From positions 1-64,000 of the forward strand of contig CAJQUW010000891.1 in NCBI GenBank assembly GCA_907163375.1: a stretch of 64,000 bases of DNA. The letters run 5' to 3'. This DNA comes from Prostheceraeus crozeri. Its lineage: Eukaryota; Platyhelminthes; Polycladida; Euryleptidae. The notes under the pieces are model-generated. The model saw nothing but the letters and a program-made list of their open reading frames with translations. It had not been told where the DNA came from and did not search any database. The number at the start of each line of letters is the position of its first letter. Position 1 is the stretch's first letter. Positions 32,293-40,751 of this stretch are shown in pieces. A program made the position numbers and the translations under genes.

Positions 32293-33809
32293 TCACTTTG
32301 TTTTCCGAAACACTAAAGTTACGAGGGATTTAGTATCTTTCACATGGATGCACTCTTGTAAACCATTGGTAATTTTGATAGTAATAGAGGGTATAGTTTG
32401 TTTGACGACGGGATGATAGAAAATAGATTCAAACATCTTCTCGATTATTCCATATGAAGCGTCTTTATCATGAATGAAATCACGTAAAATGTATTCTTTT
32501 TCCTCGCCAACAGAAATAGGTAGAATCAAATCACTTTGAATGTAAAGGTGTTGTTCATGTTTATTAAGTGTCATTGGTGTTTCTATACCAATCGTATGCG
32601 CAGCAGTAAACACAGTTTGTAGCATTGAAAAACCAAAGAGTTTTTTTCAAATTTTTACTCAATTGACATTGAATGTCATCACCCGGTTTCAGAACAACGC
32701 GTTGATTTTCAATTGAAAACGAAATGTGGTGTGTCTTTACATCATATTTACTTTTCATCACATGCTTCAACTTCTGTTGTATATAAGGATTTACTACATG
32801 AATGAAGCTTTCAACTGTATGATATAGACGCGGCATTATATTGATAGCAACTTTAGATTCTTCATAAGACTGGTAAATTTTCTTGATGTGATCACCATAG
32901 ATGTCCACCCACCATTCATCATTAACTGAATCAGCTTTAGTGTGATATTCATGAGAACCATACCCCACACCGCTTCCAATAATAGGTGTATAATGTCTTA
33001 CAAAATGACGCAAGGTTGGAGAGAAATAAACTGCAAGTTTGTCATTATATTTCTGAATAACCAACTTATTTTTGTCCGCCATAATTTTCTCTCCATACTT
33101 CTTACCCACAGTCTCATTCCATCGTTTTACTAACTCAATAAGTGATAAAGGTTTCAAAATGATGCGTTCTTCACATTCTACAACATCTTCATCAAATATT
33201 TTAAATCTATAATGAAATTTGTTGATTCGATTTGAATAAACTTTTTTAACATTTGCAGTAGCAATTGACGTTAGATGTAGTCCATGACCAAAAACGAGGT
33301 GTTGATAGAATTCATTATCCAACCTCAGTGTAAGACCTTTAGTAAAAGAATGAAAGCGAAGGAACTGTCTCCCACTCCAATGATAGATAGTAAACTCATA
33401 AGCTTTCTGATTTTTATTCTTCATGATGGAAGTATTACCACCATTGAACGCCTTTGAACGCCTTAATAATTTTCTCATTCCCAAATGGTACATAATAATC
33501 TGATTTTATCTGAATCCATTCATAGTTCCACTTTCCATCTGATGTTAAATAGTATGGGAACTGGAATGCATTATTCATCGTTATTCCATCATGGGTGCGA
33601 GGAGTCAATACCATTTCTTCCAAATCATTCACATTCTGAATATTGCTATCATAGCAAATACTAGAAACGCCAACCTCCCATTCACCTTCTAAATGTAGTG
33701 GGCGATTTAATTCTACTCGATAGTGTGATGGTTTATTTTCCGGAAATTTATTCATAGAAGCATTACTGGGTAAGTAGATTAGAAACGAGTCCTTATTTTC
33801 ACTTTCCAT
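32293..33809 (-). pseudogene. Polinton 'GEWEVG' protein, copy C (three frame segments)
   Basis: The start MESENKDSFLIYLPSN (33,809) leads to LHLEGEWEVGVSSICYDS. This is the N-terminal signature of a protein common in animal Polintons and often annotated as uncharacterised. The frame breaks near 33,450, continues 33,450-32,570 (NKLVIQKYNDKLAVYFSPTL region), then breaks again near 32,600 and ends at 32,293. ATGCAAA lies 35 nt upstream. A paralogue is upstream at 35,245. A virion-surface or assembly role is inference from its place among capsid genes. Confidence 0.6.
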
Positions 33810-33843
33810 ATTATTCACATTGGAAAAAATATATTAGCATACT

Positions 33844-33850
33844 TTTGCAT
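33844..33850 (-). promoter_or_regulatory. ATGCAAA motif, gene C
   Basis: TTAATGCAAAAGTATG on the minus strand, 35 nt before the ATG at 33,809. One of six such motifs upstream of Polinton genes. Confidence 0.5.
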
Positions 33851-34323
33851 TAACTCTTCATTCGGAAATGGAGTGTGATACTTGTCACAGCATCTTTATG
33901 AAAAGGAATCAACGCACCAGCATCGTCATAAATTGCAATATCAATTTGTGGGATGTAGTTTGATTTCAGCTTTGTATAATGCACTTTCTTGAAAGTATGC
34001 TCAGATAAAATACTGCAGCTTTTTGGCTGGTATGGTATCATTGCTAGCAATGGAGCCTCAACATCTCCCACACGTACATCTTCACCAATATTGGAATATA
34101 TCTGAAAATAGTTAATACGACGCGATAGCGACATGTCTGCGCTAGCTTTGGTTACAGTATCACTTTTAAAGATATTTTGATCAAAACCCAAAATGTCCAT
34201 TAGAGTTTTATCCATAATTAGTTCAATACCTTTTCCACTTATAGTGAGAGACAAAGTACCTTCTTTTTCAGAAAATGAAATATGTTGCTCATTAATCATT
34301 TCATTTAAATAATCTACAACCAA
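33850..34323 (-). CDS. Polinton 'GEWEVG'-family C-terminal module
   Basis: 157 codons with no certain ATG at the start. The N-terminal part (ISFSEKEGTLSLTISG, then LMDILGFDQ) is the fold repeated in copies A and C. The end, NYIPQIDIAIYDDAGALIPF, then TLHFRMK, is the typical C-terminus of this family. It is either the C-terminal half of the preceding gene A, shifted by frame breaks, or a third tandem copy that lost its N-terminus. Confidence 0.55.
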   Translation of the reverse strand: MVVDYLNEMINEQHISFSEKEGTLSLTISGKGIELIMDKTLMDILGFDQNIFKSDTVTKASADMSLSRRINYFQIYSNIGEDVRVGDVEAPLLAMIPYQPKSCSILSEHTFKKVHYTKLKSNYIPQIDIAIYDDAGALIPFHKDAVTSITLHFRMKS

Positions 34324-35245
34324 TTTAACTGAGTAATAATGCGAGGCATCAACACTCTTGTTTCATGTAAGATACCACCTAAAGGCTCTACACACTTTCT
34401 GTATAAAGATACGGTCCATTCTGTATCAAATTGATTTGACCTTTCACATGGTAAATGTTGCATATCAATTTTCCATGAACAGCTGCAGAATGATGTCGTA
34501 AGAACTGATGAAAATCTTTTGAAAAAACTAATACTAGATTATCATCATTTAATTTACTTATTGCAATATGATTAGATGATTTGATATAAGTCAATGTTGC
34601 CACTTGTTTACCATCAACTCGAAGGAGATAATTAAATTTCTTCAATAATGTTTCAGGAGTCATATTTGTTTTTCTTGGCTTAATCACAATCTTCTTCACC
34701 AACGTCTTCTCATTTCTTGGAATAAGATCTACATAATAAGCTTCCTCTCGATATATTAACTGTTTATAACCACTTATGTGGTAATTAACGTTAAATTTAT
34801 CATAGTTTGTTAAGGCGCTAGCGAGGTAACCTAAATCATTTCTTAAACTTGGACTTAAACCAACAATCCAATCTTTCTCAACTACATGATGTACATAATT
34901 ATGATCATCATTGTGCGGAGTGAATTGGACAATATGTTTACACGCTTTATTCAGGAAATCATATATAAACTTTTTACATGATAAGAGATCTTTCTTTGGC
35001 CACTGTGGAATGTATACTCGGCACCCCTTTTCACATTGGTAAGCAGCTGTACGTCTCATATTAATAGTCATCACCTAATGATCAAAAGTATAGACACAGT
35101 TGCTATAAACAAGTTGAGTGACACCCACTTCCCACTTTCCATTTAGCTGTTGTGTATGATCAATGGGAGTAGAAAAGAGTGCGGCTCGATTACTAGCAAA
35201 TCTATTTGCGGCCGCATTGCTAAGCAAAATATGATAAAACGACAT
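34322..35245 (-). pseudogene. Polinton 'GEWEVG' protein, copy A (in-frame stop)
   Basis: ATG at 35,245 gives MSFYHILLSNAAAN, then LNGKWEVGVTQLVYSN. An in-frame TAG at about 35,077 interrupts it, and the same frame stays open to 34,388. A shift near 34,395 then gives EPLGGILHETRVLMPRII, ending near 34,322. It is paralogous to copy C (FSKDFHQFLRHH versus FSPTLRHFVRHY). The ATGCAAA motif lies 23 nt upstream. Confidence 0.6.
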
Positions 35246-35267
35246 TTTTATATTGCTGATCTGCGAC

Positions 35268-35274
35268 TTTGCAT
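35268..35274 (-). promoter_or_regulatory. ATGCAAA motif between divergent genes
   Basis: TTATGCAAAGTCGCAGATC on the minus strand, 23 nt before gene A. It lies 7 nt before the + strand ATG at 35,281. Only 35 nt separate the two divergent starts. Confidence 0.55.
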
Positions 35275-35280
35275 AACATC

Positions 35281-35637
35281 ATGAAGATTTGGATTTTGGA
35301 CTCTCTACAATATATCAGAGTTGATCGTGATGGAAACGTACATTTCAAAAATTCTCATGGTCATACATCAAGAGGTATTACATTAACATGGCGACAATTT
35401 GTCAACCTCAATGATATCATGAGGGATTTGGAATATTTTGAAACATTAAGATTCATCTCCTTGGGTGATCAAGTTTGGCTTCAACGTCGCAACAATGAAA
35501 TTCAAATCTGCCATTCTCATTCCGCAAACTGTTTCTCATTTCGCAAATACAATTGGGAGAAGTATAGAAGATACATACATCGCTCCATCATGACATTTAT
35601 TCGTCGTGAGTTCATCGCCCTACTATGCAAATCTTAA
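35281..35637 (+). CDS. PC4-like protein 1
   Basis: 118 residues from the ATG at 35,281. Two half-repeats are visible. Residues about 6-55 are WILDSLQYIRVDRDGNVHFK, then RGITLTWRQFVNLNDIM. Residues about 58-110 are SLGDQVWLQRRNNEIQI, then FSFRKYNWEKYRRYI. The pattern (beta strands, then Gly-Ile/Phe-Ser/Thr-Leu...W/F and a helix) resembles the ssDNA-binding PC4/p15 coactivator fold, duplicated. It is followed 23 nt later by a paralogue and then by the TBP-like gene. A role in element transcription or ssDNA binding is inferred. Confidence 0.5.
   Translation: MKIWILDSLQYIRVDRDGNVHFKNSHGHTSRGITLTWRQFVNLNDIMRDLEYFETLRFISLGDQVWLQRRNNEIQICHSHSANCFSFRKYNWEKYRRYIHRSIMTFIRREFIALLCKS
35625..35631 (+). 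promoter_or_regulatory. ATGCAAA motif, PC4-like gene 2
   Basis: CTATGCAAATCTTAATCAG, 28 nt before the ATG at 35,660, inside the last codons of PC4-like gene 1. Confidence 0.5.
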
Positions 35638-35659
35638 TCAGACATGACTACCACGCACC

Positions 35660-36310
35660 ATGAGTTGGAAATTAGATTCCCTACAACGTATTGAAACGGA
35701 TCATGATCGAAACGTCTATTTCAAGGATTCAACTGGAAATGTGAGAAGAGAGTTTGCTTTATCTTATCGTCATTTTCAATCTCTACATCATATCATGAAG
35801 GATTTGAAATACTTCTATATGAAAAGACATTCACGTATTGGAAATCGCATCTGGCTGCGCGTCAACAATCGGCGAATTCAACTCTATCATTCCCAACTTC
35901 ATACTAACTTCACATTTCATCAAGGTAGTTGGGAAAAGTATAAAAGGAAGGTACATCGCTCAATTTACTCATTCTTTCATCATGAAGCGCCATCGCTACA
36001 CCATCGTCAACATTCTCCGTCGCTTCAGACTCTACACCAAAATCGATCTCACAACATTACACCAACACCTTCCAAACAGCAAGTATTACCCGGGCCGACC
36101 TCAAATGTTAGTGGTGAAGATGAACAATTCACGGAATCTTCAACTCTTCCCAAATGGGACTGTACAGATTCTCGGCGCCCTTTCTCATTCATCGGCGCAG
36201 TCAATGCGCTTAGAGCTACAAAGACTACTACGTCGGATATGGAAGAGGGAGAGGTGTGTGATGTCGAATCTGACTGTGGACAATATGGTGATCTCTACTC
36301 AATTGAGTGA
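35660..36310 (+). CDS. PC4-like protein 2
   Basis: The first ~110 residues match PC4-like protein 1 along their length: WKLDSLQRIETDHDRNVYFK, REFALSYRHFQSLHHIM, RIGNRIWLRVNNRRIQL, NFTFHQGSWEKYKRKVHRSI. After about 35,990 the frame overlaps the TBP-like gene in another phase and becomes Ser/Thr/His/Pro-rich, then acidic. It does not look like a domain, so the tail (to 36,310) may be incidental read-through. Divergence from copy 1 implies an old duplication kept by selection. Confidence 0.5.
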   Translation: MSWKLDSLQRIETDHDRNVYFKDSTGNVRREFALSYRHFQSLHHIMKDLKYFYMKRHSRIGNRIWLRVNNRRIQLYHSQLHTNFTFHQGSWEKYKRKVHRSIYSFFHHEAPSLHHRQHSPSLQTLHQNRSHNITPTPSKQQVLPGPTSNVSGEDEQFTESSTLPKWDCTDSRRPFSFIGAVNALRATKTTTSDMEEGEVCDVESDCGQYGDLYSIE

Positions 36311-36527
36311 AAGTGTATCATTTTTGAAGATTCGTACCAGCAGTTACAATTTGTGTTATGAACCCGAACTTTTTCCTGCAGCTGTCATTAGTTGTTGGTT
36401 ACCTGTGCATGTGGCAATCTTTCATAATAGTAAAGTGATCATTACTGGACTAAAATCTCATGTACAAGCAAATGTGATCCTAGACTATCTCATCGAGTAT
36501 GTACGTACCCAGCGGATTGTAAAATAA
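35982..36527 (+). CDS. TATA-binding-protein-like protein encoded in a Polinton
   Basis: 181 residues, the size of a TBP core alone, from the ATG at 35,982. Two direct repeats are visible, about residues 7-88 (TIVNILRRFRLYTKIDL, then NLQLFPNGTVQILGA) and 98-178 (DNMVISTQLSESVS, YEPELFPAAVI, VAIFHNSKVIITG). YEPELFP followed by an IF..S.KV..TG strand is the hallmark of TBP repeat 2. Of the four intercalating Phe positions known in TBP, three are kept by alignment (Phe56, Phe131, Phe147) and one is replaced (Pro40). There are no stops, unlike many neighbouring genes. It probably binds TATA promoters of the element or host. The start overlaps the 3' end of PC4-like gene 2. Confidence 0.8.
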   Translation: MKRHRYTIVNILRRFRLYTKIDLTTLHQHLPNSKYYPGRPQMLVVKMNNSRNLQLFPNGTVQILGALSHSSAQSMRLELQRLLRRIWKRERCVMSNLTVDNMVISTQLSESVSFLKIRTSSYNLCYEPELFPAAVISCWLPVHVAIFHNSKVIITGLKSHVQANVILDYLIEYVRTQRIVK

Positions 36528-36558
36528 AAAACAATTTTTCCAACATGATGTTTTTATT
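36523..36558. terminator. Bidirectional poly(A) signals
   Basis: AATAAA at 36,523-36,528 overlaps the stop of the TBP-like gene (+). TTTATT at 36,553-36,558 gives AATAAA for the protease end on the minus strand. Confidence 0.6.
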
Positions 36559-37015
36559 TCAAATCATGATAGAACTTATAAATCATTTTTTCATTAGAGG
36601 ATGGATTACATGAAAAGTTTTGAATAACAGATGCAAATCGAGATACATGTAAACGTTTTAAGATGAAGTACAGTACAAAAGCACCACACGTTGATGAAAG
36701 TGGATGTTGTAGTATGCGTTCATTTCGCTGATATTGACGCGTATGTTTTCTCAACCACTGCTGTGTTGGAATATTTGGAGGTTGAGCAAGAGAGTCAAAT
36801 AGTTCACCACGTCGGTCTTCTCCAATAAAGATCGCTTTCCAATGCTCACCGCCTAAATTCTGCGAATGAGTGTTTAGCACATTAAAGATGGGATAGTGAT
36901 TTACTGCAGGTGGTAAGGTATCGAGTGAATAGACATTATCGAAAGCTTTCAACGTCGCTTCGTCTGCATTACGCTGCACTTTAGTCTTAATATCGTCAGC
37001 AGTCAACCAACTCAA
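36554..37015 (-). CDS. Adenain-like cysteine protease
   Basis: Capsid-maturation protease of the Ulp1/adenain type. The ~150-residue frame shows the catalytic order His58 (GGEHWKAIFI), Asp74 (ELFDSLA), Gln103 (RILQHP) and Cys110 (SSTCGAFVLYFI). Length is below that of most relatives (about 170-200). No ATG exists between the upstream stop and WLTADD; the frame begins at a TTG that overlaps the MCP stop codon. The start codon may have mutated, or translation may couple to the MCP gene. The catalytic set is intact. Confidence 0.85.
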   Translation of the reverse strand: MSWLTADDIKTKVQRNADEATLKAFDNVYSLDTLPPAVNHYPIFNVLNTHSQNLGGEHWKAIFIGEDRRGELFDSLAQPPNIPTQQWLRKHTRQYQRNERILQHPLSSTCGAFVLYFILKRLHVSRFASVIQNFSCNPSSNEKMIYKFYHDLK

Positions 37016-38291
37016 TAACGATTATACTGAAGAATCACGTCACGATACTTTGTAGTTTCAATATTTGAATCGAAGACTGCATAAATTAATACATTGATCG
37101 TCTCAGGTAGTGTTCTTTTGAACGTCAAATCCAAACGAATATTATGAGGCACGTTCGCTTGACGATAGGGGCACTAATATCGCTGTCAGCAGTCAAATCA
37201 AATGCATAAATAGTATATCCACTCTTAAACTCTTTCATAGTCAGTCCGTTGGTGTCATCCGTATTGTAAAAGCCAAAGACATCCATAAAATCAACATAAC
37301 TGCGCATAAATTGATCCGAAGCAAAATCTGGTTTGTAGGGTGGACCAGGATGACTCACACCATTTGCACGTAAAGCAATTTCACTTAACTGATTGTGTTT
37401 AAAATTGAAAGGATTCTTCTTTATATTACCATTAAATGCATCATTTTCAACCATTGCCACCATAAGGAGCTTCGGTGCTTCCGATGGAAAGAGGCCATCT
37501 TTCATGAAACTCTTTTGATCTTTCGGAATTGTAAAGGTGAGAAGCTTTGTATGCTGAACAGGGTAAATGGCATTTTGGCGGTTAAGACCTTCAGCATGTC
37601 CTCTAATTACACTTGGATTCGGTACTACTCGACGAATGTAAAGTGCAATATCTTCCACATGAATTCTAAAATTGTCAACTTTAGCAAATGCATTCAGCGC
37701 AAAGTCAGGCTTATTCAATGTCAGCTTGAGTCGCATGCTGGTATTACAGAGTAAAAACTTTGACTGTCTAAAGAAGTCTAAATTCAGCGGACCATATAGC
37801 TGACATACTCTACTATCTTTAATCATAGCAGATCGCTTTACAAAGCCACTGTTTGTTTCAACATCAAATTTTCCTGCTTCATCTCTGTACCATCCCATGG
37901 CTTCCATATGACTTTTTTGTGCTGCTGGATGAAACTGTGATACATGATTGAAATATGATTTATAGGGATAATCGCTTTGACCACCTTCCACCTGCTGCTC
38001 TCCAATCGTTAGAGAAACATCGCGAAGTAATGTAGTCAATGGTATATTGTTCAGTCCAACTTTATGTGTATCGTCAATAGCAGTTCCATCTGCTTGCTGA
38101 ATTCTAAACCTCAAATCAACCATCGCATAACTCAAATCTATGTAGTCATCACTACCACCAGGAATAACAAATTCAATGGGGCCAGCATTCTCAGCAGTTC
38201 GAGGATGATAATCTACAATACTTGAACTAAGAATATCTGTCTGTATGGCTTGTTGATCAAACAAACAAAAACCGGAAGTTTTACACTCCAT
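37012..38291 (-). pseudogene. mcp: Polinton major capsid protein (late frameshift)
   Basis: Double-jelly-roll MCP. GPIEFVIPGGSDDYIDLSYA near the N-terminus, then LRDVSLTIGEQQVEGG and YPYKSYF, are typical of Polinton capsids. The frame from 38,291 is open for 388 codons to 37,125. The real C-terminal part (RLDLTFKRTLPETINVLIYA...TKYRD) continues in another frame to 37,012, so a single indel lies near 37,160. Nearly all of the fold is in the first frame. It lies between the pVI-like and protease genes, the usual Polinton order. Confidence 0.85.
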
Positions 38292-38296
38292 GATTA

Positions 38297-38749
38297 GAAG
38301 TTATAGCAGCGTCGTCGTTTAGCGCCTGATGAATGATTAGAGCCTCTGCGACGTTTGCGTGAATGCCTTTTGACTGAAGATCGCACCTTATCAGCTCCGC
38401 GATGTTTCCTCCTTCATTTATTCATTCGTTTAGGTGATTTCTTTCCTTGAGTAACACCAGCAAAGGTCTGCTTCAATGTTTTTAAACCGCGTTCCTTCCC
38501 ACGATTCAACAAACTGCTCTTAAAACTTCTACCTCTGGAAAGATCACTAGCAACATCACCAGCAAAGCCAACGGCATTACTTAAAACATTTCGTTTTAAA
38601 GATCTACCGACATTGGATATGAGAGGTGCTACAACAGATTTCAGTGCACCAAGTATGCTACCTCCACGTTGGCGGCGAGCACCGATGTAAATTTGTCCTC
38701 CACCACTTACATAGGAGGGTCGTGAATAAAATGAGGCAGTTGGATTCAT
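38297..38749 (-). pseudogene. pVI/pX-like capsid-associated protein (internal TGA)
   Basis: MNPTASFYSRPSYVSGGGQI, then a Gly-rich RQRGGSILGALKSVVAP amphipathic segment and a basic C-terminal region ending KRMNK at a TGA (38,414). The same frame then stays open for about 38 more codons, very basic (HSRKRRRGSN, GAKRRRC), as expected for the DNA-binding tail of this family. The TGA is therefore probably a mutation. Polinton relatives of adenovirus pVI/pX act in membrane penetration or packaging; function here is inferred. ATGCAAA lies 31 nt upstream. Confidence 0.6.
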
Positions 38750-38780
38750 AGCTCAAACCCTAAACATTGTCAGTTACAAC

Positions 38781-38787
38781 TTTGCAT
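38781..38787 (-). promoter_or_regulatory. ATGCAAA motif, pVI-like gene
   Basis: TTCATGCAAAGTTGTAACTG on the minus strand, 31 nt before the ATG at 38,749. Confidence 0.5.
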
Positions 38788-38790
38788 GAA

Positions 38791-40011
38791 TCACTGTCGA
38801 TCACTTAGATGAAAGATGTCGGCACGACGCATCCATGAGTTCATACTTGAAGGATAACCAGTCCATTTAACAAGACACCATTCTTCACCTTGCCGTTTTT
38901 TACATCGAATGATTTTCTCTACCAAATATGTTTCACTTTCAGTGACTACCTCAATCTCATCGCGGTAAAAGCTACCCTCAATTTCTTCATTATCGTAATC
39001 TTTCAACTTGTAGGTGGTCGGAGAGTCTTTTTGATTAATCCTTGATACTGTAAATACCTCCTCTGTCCAATTCGGAAGGTACCCTTTAGCAAAAACACTT
39101 TTAACTTTTGAGATACGAACTTTATCACCAATTTTCACATCACTTTTCAAATGAGTGCGTTTACGTTGCAATGATTCGCGCACTTTATCTACATTGTCAG
39201 CATTTACATCTACTGGTCTGAGTTCAATAGAACGATGGATAGAGTGATTGTAGGCATGGAGTGTATCCTGTAGAACCTTTGTCCAATTTTGTGTCAAGTT
39301 GGCAGTAAAATGTCGCCACAAGCGATTTTTTAATGTGCGATTAAAACGTTCAACGAGTGCAGCTTTATAAGCACTCTTTACACTAAACAACTCAATGTCA
39401 TGCCTCCCAAATAATCTTCTCACATGCTGATTTTCAAACTCTTTTCCTTGATCACTCTGAATTCTTTTTGGAATGCGACCTTCTCGAAAAATTGTTTGGA
39501 ATGCTTTTGCTACTCCTTTCCCTTCTTTAGTTTTTAAAGGTTGAGCCCACGCATAACGCGAGAAAATATCAATGACGGTTAAAATAAAATTATTGCCCGA
39601 GTTATGTTTTGAAATGGAGGCGACATCACACAACTCTGCTTGCCACTGTTCATCGATGTCATGAACAATATAATGGCGGGTGCGGTACTTCTTTTTCGCT
39701 TGTTTGTGGAGTGTATAGGTAGCCTGACCCTTTAACCATCGTTTCACTTGTGATTGTGGAAGACCACTCGCTTTTGATGATTTCTTGATAGATGCAAATC
39801 CTGCCGGATGTTTTACATCATAATAGATTGACTTCAAACGTTCAGTCGATGACGACTGACTCTTTTTCCTCCTTCTCATCTTTTTGTTTTCTTGCCTTTC
39901 TACATTTACAACAACTGCAGCATTTAGCTTTAGCGGTTTTGCGATCGAGTTCACATTGCTTAGGGGTTTCATTGTGAGAGCTGGCGCAGCAAGTGCAAGT
40001 GACAACGACAT
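38791..40011 (-). CDS. int: Retroviral-type integrase with C-terminal chromodomain
   Basis: Inserts the element into the host genome. The DDE core shows Asp in AELCDVASI, Asp in RIQSDQGKEFE and Glu in KAALVERFNRTLK. IDIFSRYAW and HAYNHSIHRSI are further core landmarks. An SH3-like segment (GDKVRISKVK, then YLPNWTEEVF) follows, and a chromodomain ends the protein (YLVEKIIRCK...EWCLVKWTGYPSSMNSWM). The frame is open over its full length. The true start is probably the MRRRKK methionine near 39,880, because the first ~44 codons overlap a Cys-rich ORF in another phase. Confidence 0.9.
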   Translation of the reverse strand: MSLSLALAAPALTMKPLSNVNSIAKPLKLNAAVVVNVERQENKKMRRRKKSQSSSTERLKSIYYDVKHPAGFASIKKSSKASGLPQSQVKRWLKGQATYTLHKQAKKKYRTRHYIVHDIDEQWQAELCDVASISKHNSGNNFILTVIDIFSRYAWAQPLKTKEGKGVAKAFQTIFREGRIPKRIQSDQGKEFENQHVRRLFGRHDIELFSVKSAYKAALVERFNRTLKNRLWRHFTANLTQNWTKVLQDTLHAYNHSIHRSIELRPVDVNADNVDKVRESLQRKRTHLKSDVKIGDKVRISKVKSVFAKGYLPNWTEEVFTVSRINQKDSPTTYKLKDYDNEEIEGSFYRDEIEVVTESETYLVEKIIRCKKRQGEEWCLVKWTGYPSSMNSWMRRADIFHLSDRQ

Positions 40012-40063
40012 TCACCTCTGGCGGCTCATTACACGGCAAGCAACACATCTGCTTCATTTTCAT
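39842..40063 (-). CDS. Small Cys-rich protein overlapping the integrase start
   Basis: 73 residues with 14 Cys: CCLPC, CTCC, C, then CCSCCKC, followed by a Lys/Glu-rich tail. The density and spacing of Cys are unlikely to arise as a shadow of the integrase frame, and the integrase is not conserved over this stretch. It starts (MKMKQM) inside the last codons of the upstream gene. Probably metal-binding; no family recognised. Confidence 0.45.
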   Translation of the reverse strand: MKMKQMCCLPCNEPPEVNVVVTCTCCASSHNETPKQCELDRKTAKAKCCSCCKCRKARKQKDEKEEKESVVID

Positions 40064-40751
40064 AGTCTGAGAACATGTATTTCCTGGGAGGAGCTGTTTT
40101 ACGTTTTCCTTTTACTAGTTTTAGTGGTGGTGTAGATCTACGTCGAGTTCTTCCTCTTGTTTGCTTAGTGAGTGTGGGAGGGGATGTAGAAGGTGACGTC
40201 TTAAACCAATTTGTTGGCATTTTCATCGTCTGAAGCATTGGAGCAGTAGCCACTGTTGAATCAAGTTCTTTCAATGTCTCATTATTCAAAGCAAATTTTG
40301 GCACATTATGCTTTTTCAATAGTTTAAGAAAGTATGACCAACCAGGTGGAACATAGCCCTGACGGCGCTTTCTACGTGTCGCATACTGAATCAAGTCTTC
40401 ATAACGTGAAGCATCAATCACTTTATTTTCATCTGTAATGATTTCTCCTCTATCATTTACATTGAGATGGGGTTCAATACTGTTGAAAAGAGATATGGCA
40501 TGTGCGCGAGATGCTAAAGGTGTAGCAGTCGATACAGAGTCACGCATCTTATTCTTCAAGTTTTTCAATTGCTCAACAGTTCCCGATTGTAATAATACAG
40601 CACGATGTGGATCTTTGATGTGAACATTTTGCTGATAATCTATTTCTTTCCTATACATTTGATTTGCAAGAGGTTGCTTTACTTGCTGCATGGCAGTCAA
40701 TTGTACATATTCATCCTGAGGAATAACAATCATGCGAGAATAAGAACTCAT
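40029..40751 (-). CDS. Conserved Polinton protein upstream of the integrase
   Basis: 240 residues. The N-terminus MIVIPQDEYVQL is a pattern seen at the start of a common Polinton protein. A coiled SGTVEQLKNLKNKMRDSV segment follows, then a compact domain (EDLIQYATRRKRRQGYVPPG, then FLKLLKKHNVP). The C-terminal tail is basic and Pro/Thr-rich (RGRTRRRSTPP). It overlaps the ATPase stop by 4 nt. Function unknown; the middle resembles a small DNA-associated domain. Confidence 0.6.
   Translation of the reverse strand: MSSYSRMIVIPQDEYVQLTAMQQVKQPLANQMYRKEIDYQQNVHIKDPHRAVLLQSGTVEQLKNLKNKMRDSVSTATPLASRAHAISLFNSIEPHLNVNDRGEIITDENKVIDASRYEDLIQYATRRKRRQGYVPPGWSYFLKLLKKHNVPKFALNNETLKELDSTVATAPMLQTMKMPTNWFKTSPSTSPPTLTKQTRGRTRRRSTPPLKLVKGKRKTAPPRKYMFSDYENEADVLLAV

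Noticed and set aside
35990..36310. C-terminal 106 codons of the second PC4-like ORF as a domain
   Set aside because: They overlap the clearly homologous TBP-like frame and have the low-complexity composition of a shadow.
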